NCBI GenBank assembly: GCA_030611285.1 | Contig: JAUWQC010000070.1 | Location: forward strand, 1 to 5,904 | Origin: a bacterium | GTDB taxonomy: Bacteria; Actinomycetota; Humimicrobiia; Humimicrobiales; Humimicrobiaceae | Length of the DNA: 5,904 nt | Direction: 5' to 3' | Shown: positions 5,728 through 5,904 of the stretch, in pieces | Position numbering within the stretch: the first letter of the stretch is position 1 | How the letters are laid out: every line of letters begins with the position of its first letter | Notes under the pieces: model-generated | What the model was told of the DNA's origin: nothing | Seen by the model: only the letters and a program-made list of their open reading frames with translations | The model's database searches: none | Made by a program: the position numbers and the translations under genes

Positions 5728-5904
5728 AAAGAAGCAATATATTAATATTATCTCTTACATGTTATCTCTTATAAATAAGGATATTTTATATTAAAATTAA
5801 TCAGGTTATAATAGAAAAATAAAGGTATATGTACTTATCTTTTTGACTTAGCAATTTATAGATATTATATTTATTAAAACAATAATATGAATTCATTATA
5901 TTAT
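5728..5904. other. AT-rich non-coding tail with a short direct repeat
   Basis: No ORF, tRNA or recognisable RNA is seen here. It has a 10-base direct repeat, TTATCTCTTA, at 5748-5757 and 5762-5771, and long A/T stretches. A TTGACT (5843-5848) and TATATT (5866-5871) pair with 17-base spacing could be a promoter for a gene beyond the window, but in such AT-rich DNA this occurs readily by chance. Confidence 0.4.

Noticed and set aside
5748..5771. Two TTATCTCTTA units as a CRISPR or iteron array
   Set aside because: Only two 10-base copies with a 4-base gap in AT-rich DNA; no further units.

Overview
The window is a low-GC bacterial chromosome segment with all intact genes on the + strand. The order site-2 protease, trpS, scpA, scpB is a housekeeping arrangement known from low-GC anaerobic Firmicutes and some related or uncultivated lineages. 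The TrpRS carries a four-cysteine motif like the one that binds an iron-sulfur cluster in the Thermotoga maritima enzyme, which fits an anaerobe. I cannot assign a phylum from sequence alone.

Layout. (1) 1-594: 3' part of a site-2 protease family membrane peptidase, with its start and HExxH motif upstream of the window. (2) 619-1599: trpS. (3) 1601-2347 and 2375-2959: scpA and scpB, the kleisin and its partner in the SMC-ScpAB condensin. These four genes are separated by 24, 1 and 27 bases and look like one transcription unit. scpA starts with TTG one base after trpS. scpA and scpB share a reading frame and are divided by a single TGA. (4) 2960-3050: a 91-base gap holding a short hairpin that looks like the right end of an IS200/IS605-type element. 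(5) 3051-5501: an 816-residue predicted surface lipoprotein made of seven LVIVD-type beta-propeller repeats, a PKD domain, a beta-rich linker domain and a transglutaminase-like domain with an intact Cys-His-Asp triad. (6) 5529-5727: a second right end in the same orientation, attached to a decayed minus-strand fragment of the TnpB C-terminus (with its ACG and KQEP signatures) and probably the remains of its omega RNA. (7) 5728-5904: very AT-rich sequence without a gene.

The first half is ordinary core genome. From about 2986 onward the window looks accessory. An unusual lipoprotein gene sits between two same-orientation IS605-type ends that share an exact 15-base terminus (TTGACATCCTCACCT on the + strand). 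The main leads are the lipoprotein's domain architecture, the possibility that it was a passenger of such an element, and the TnpB/omega-RNA remnant.
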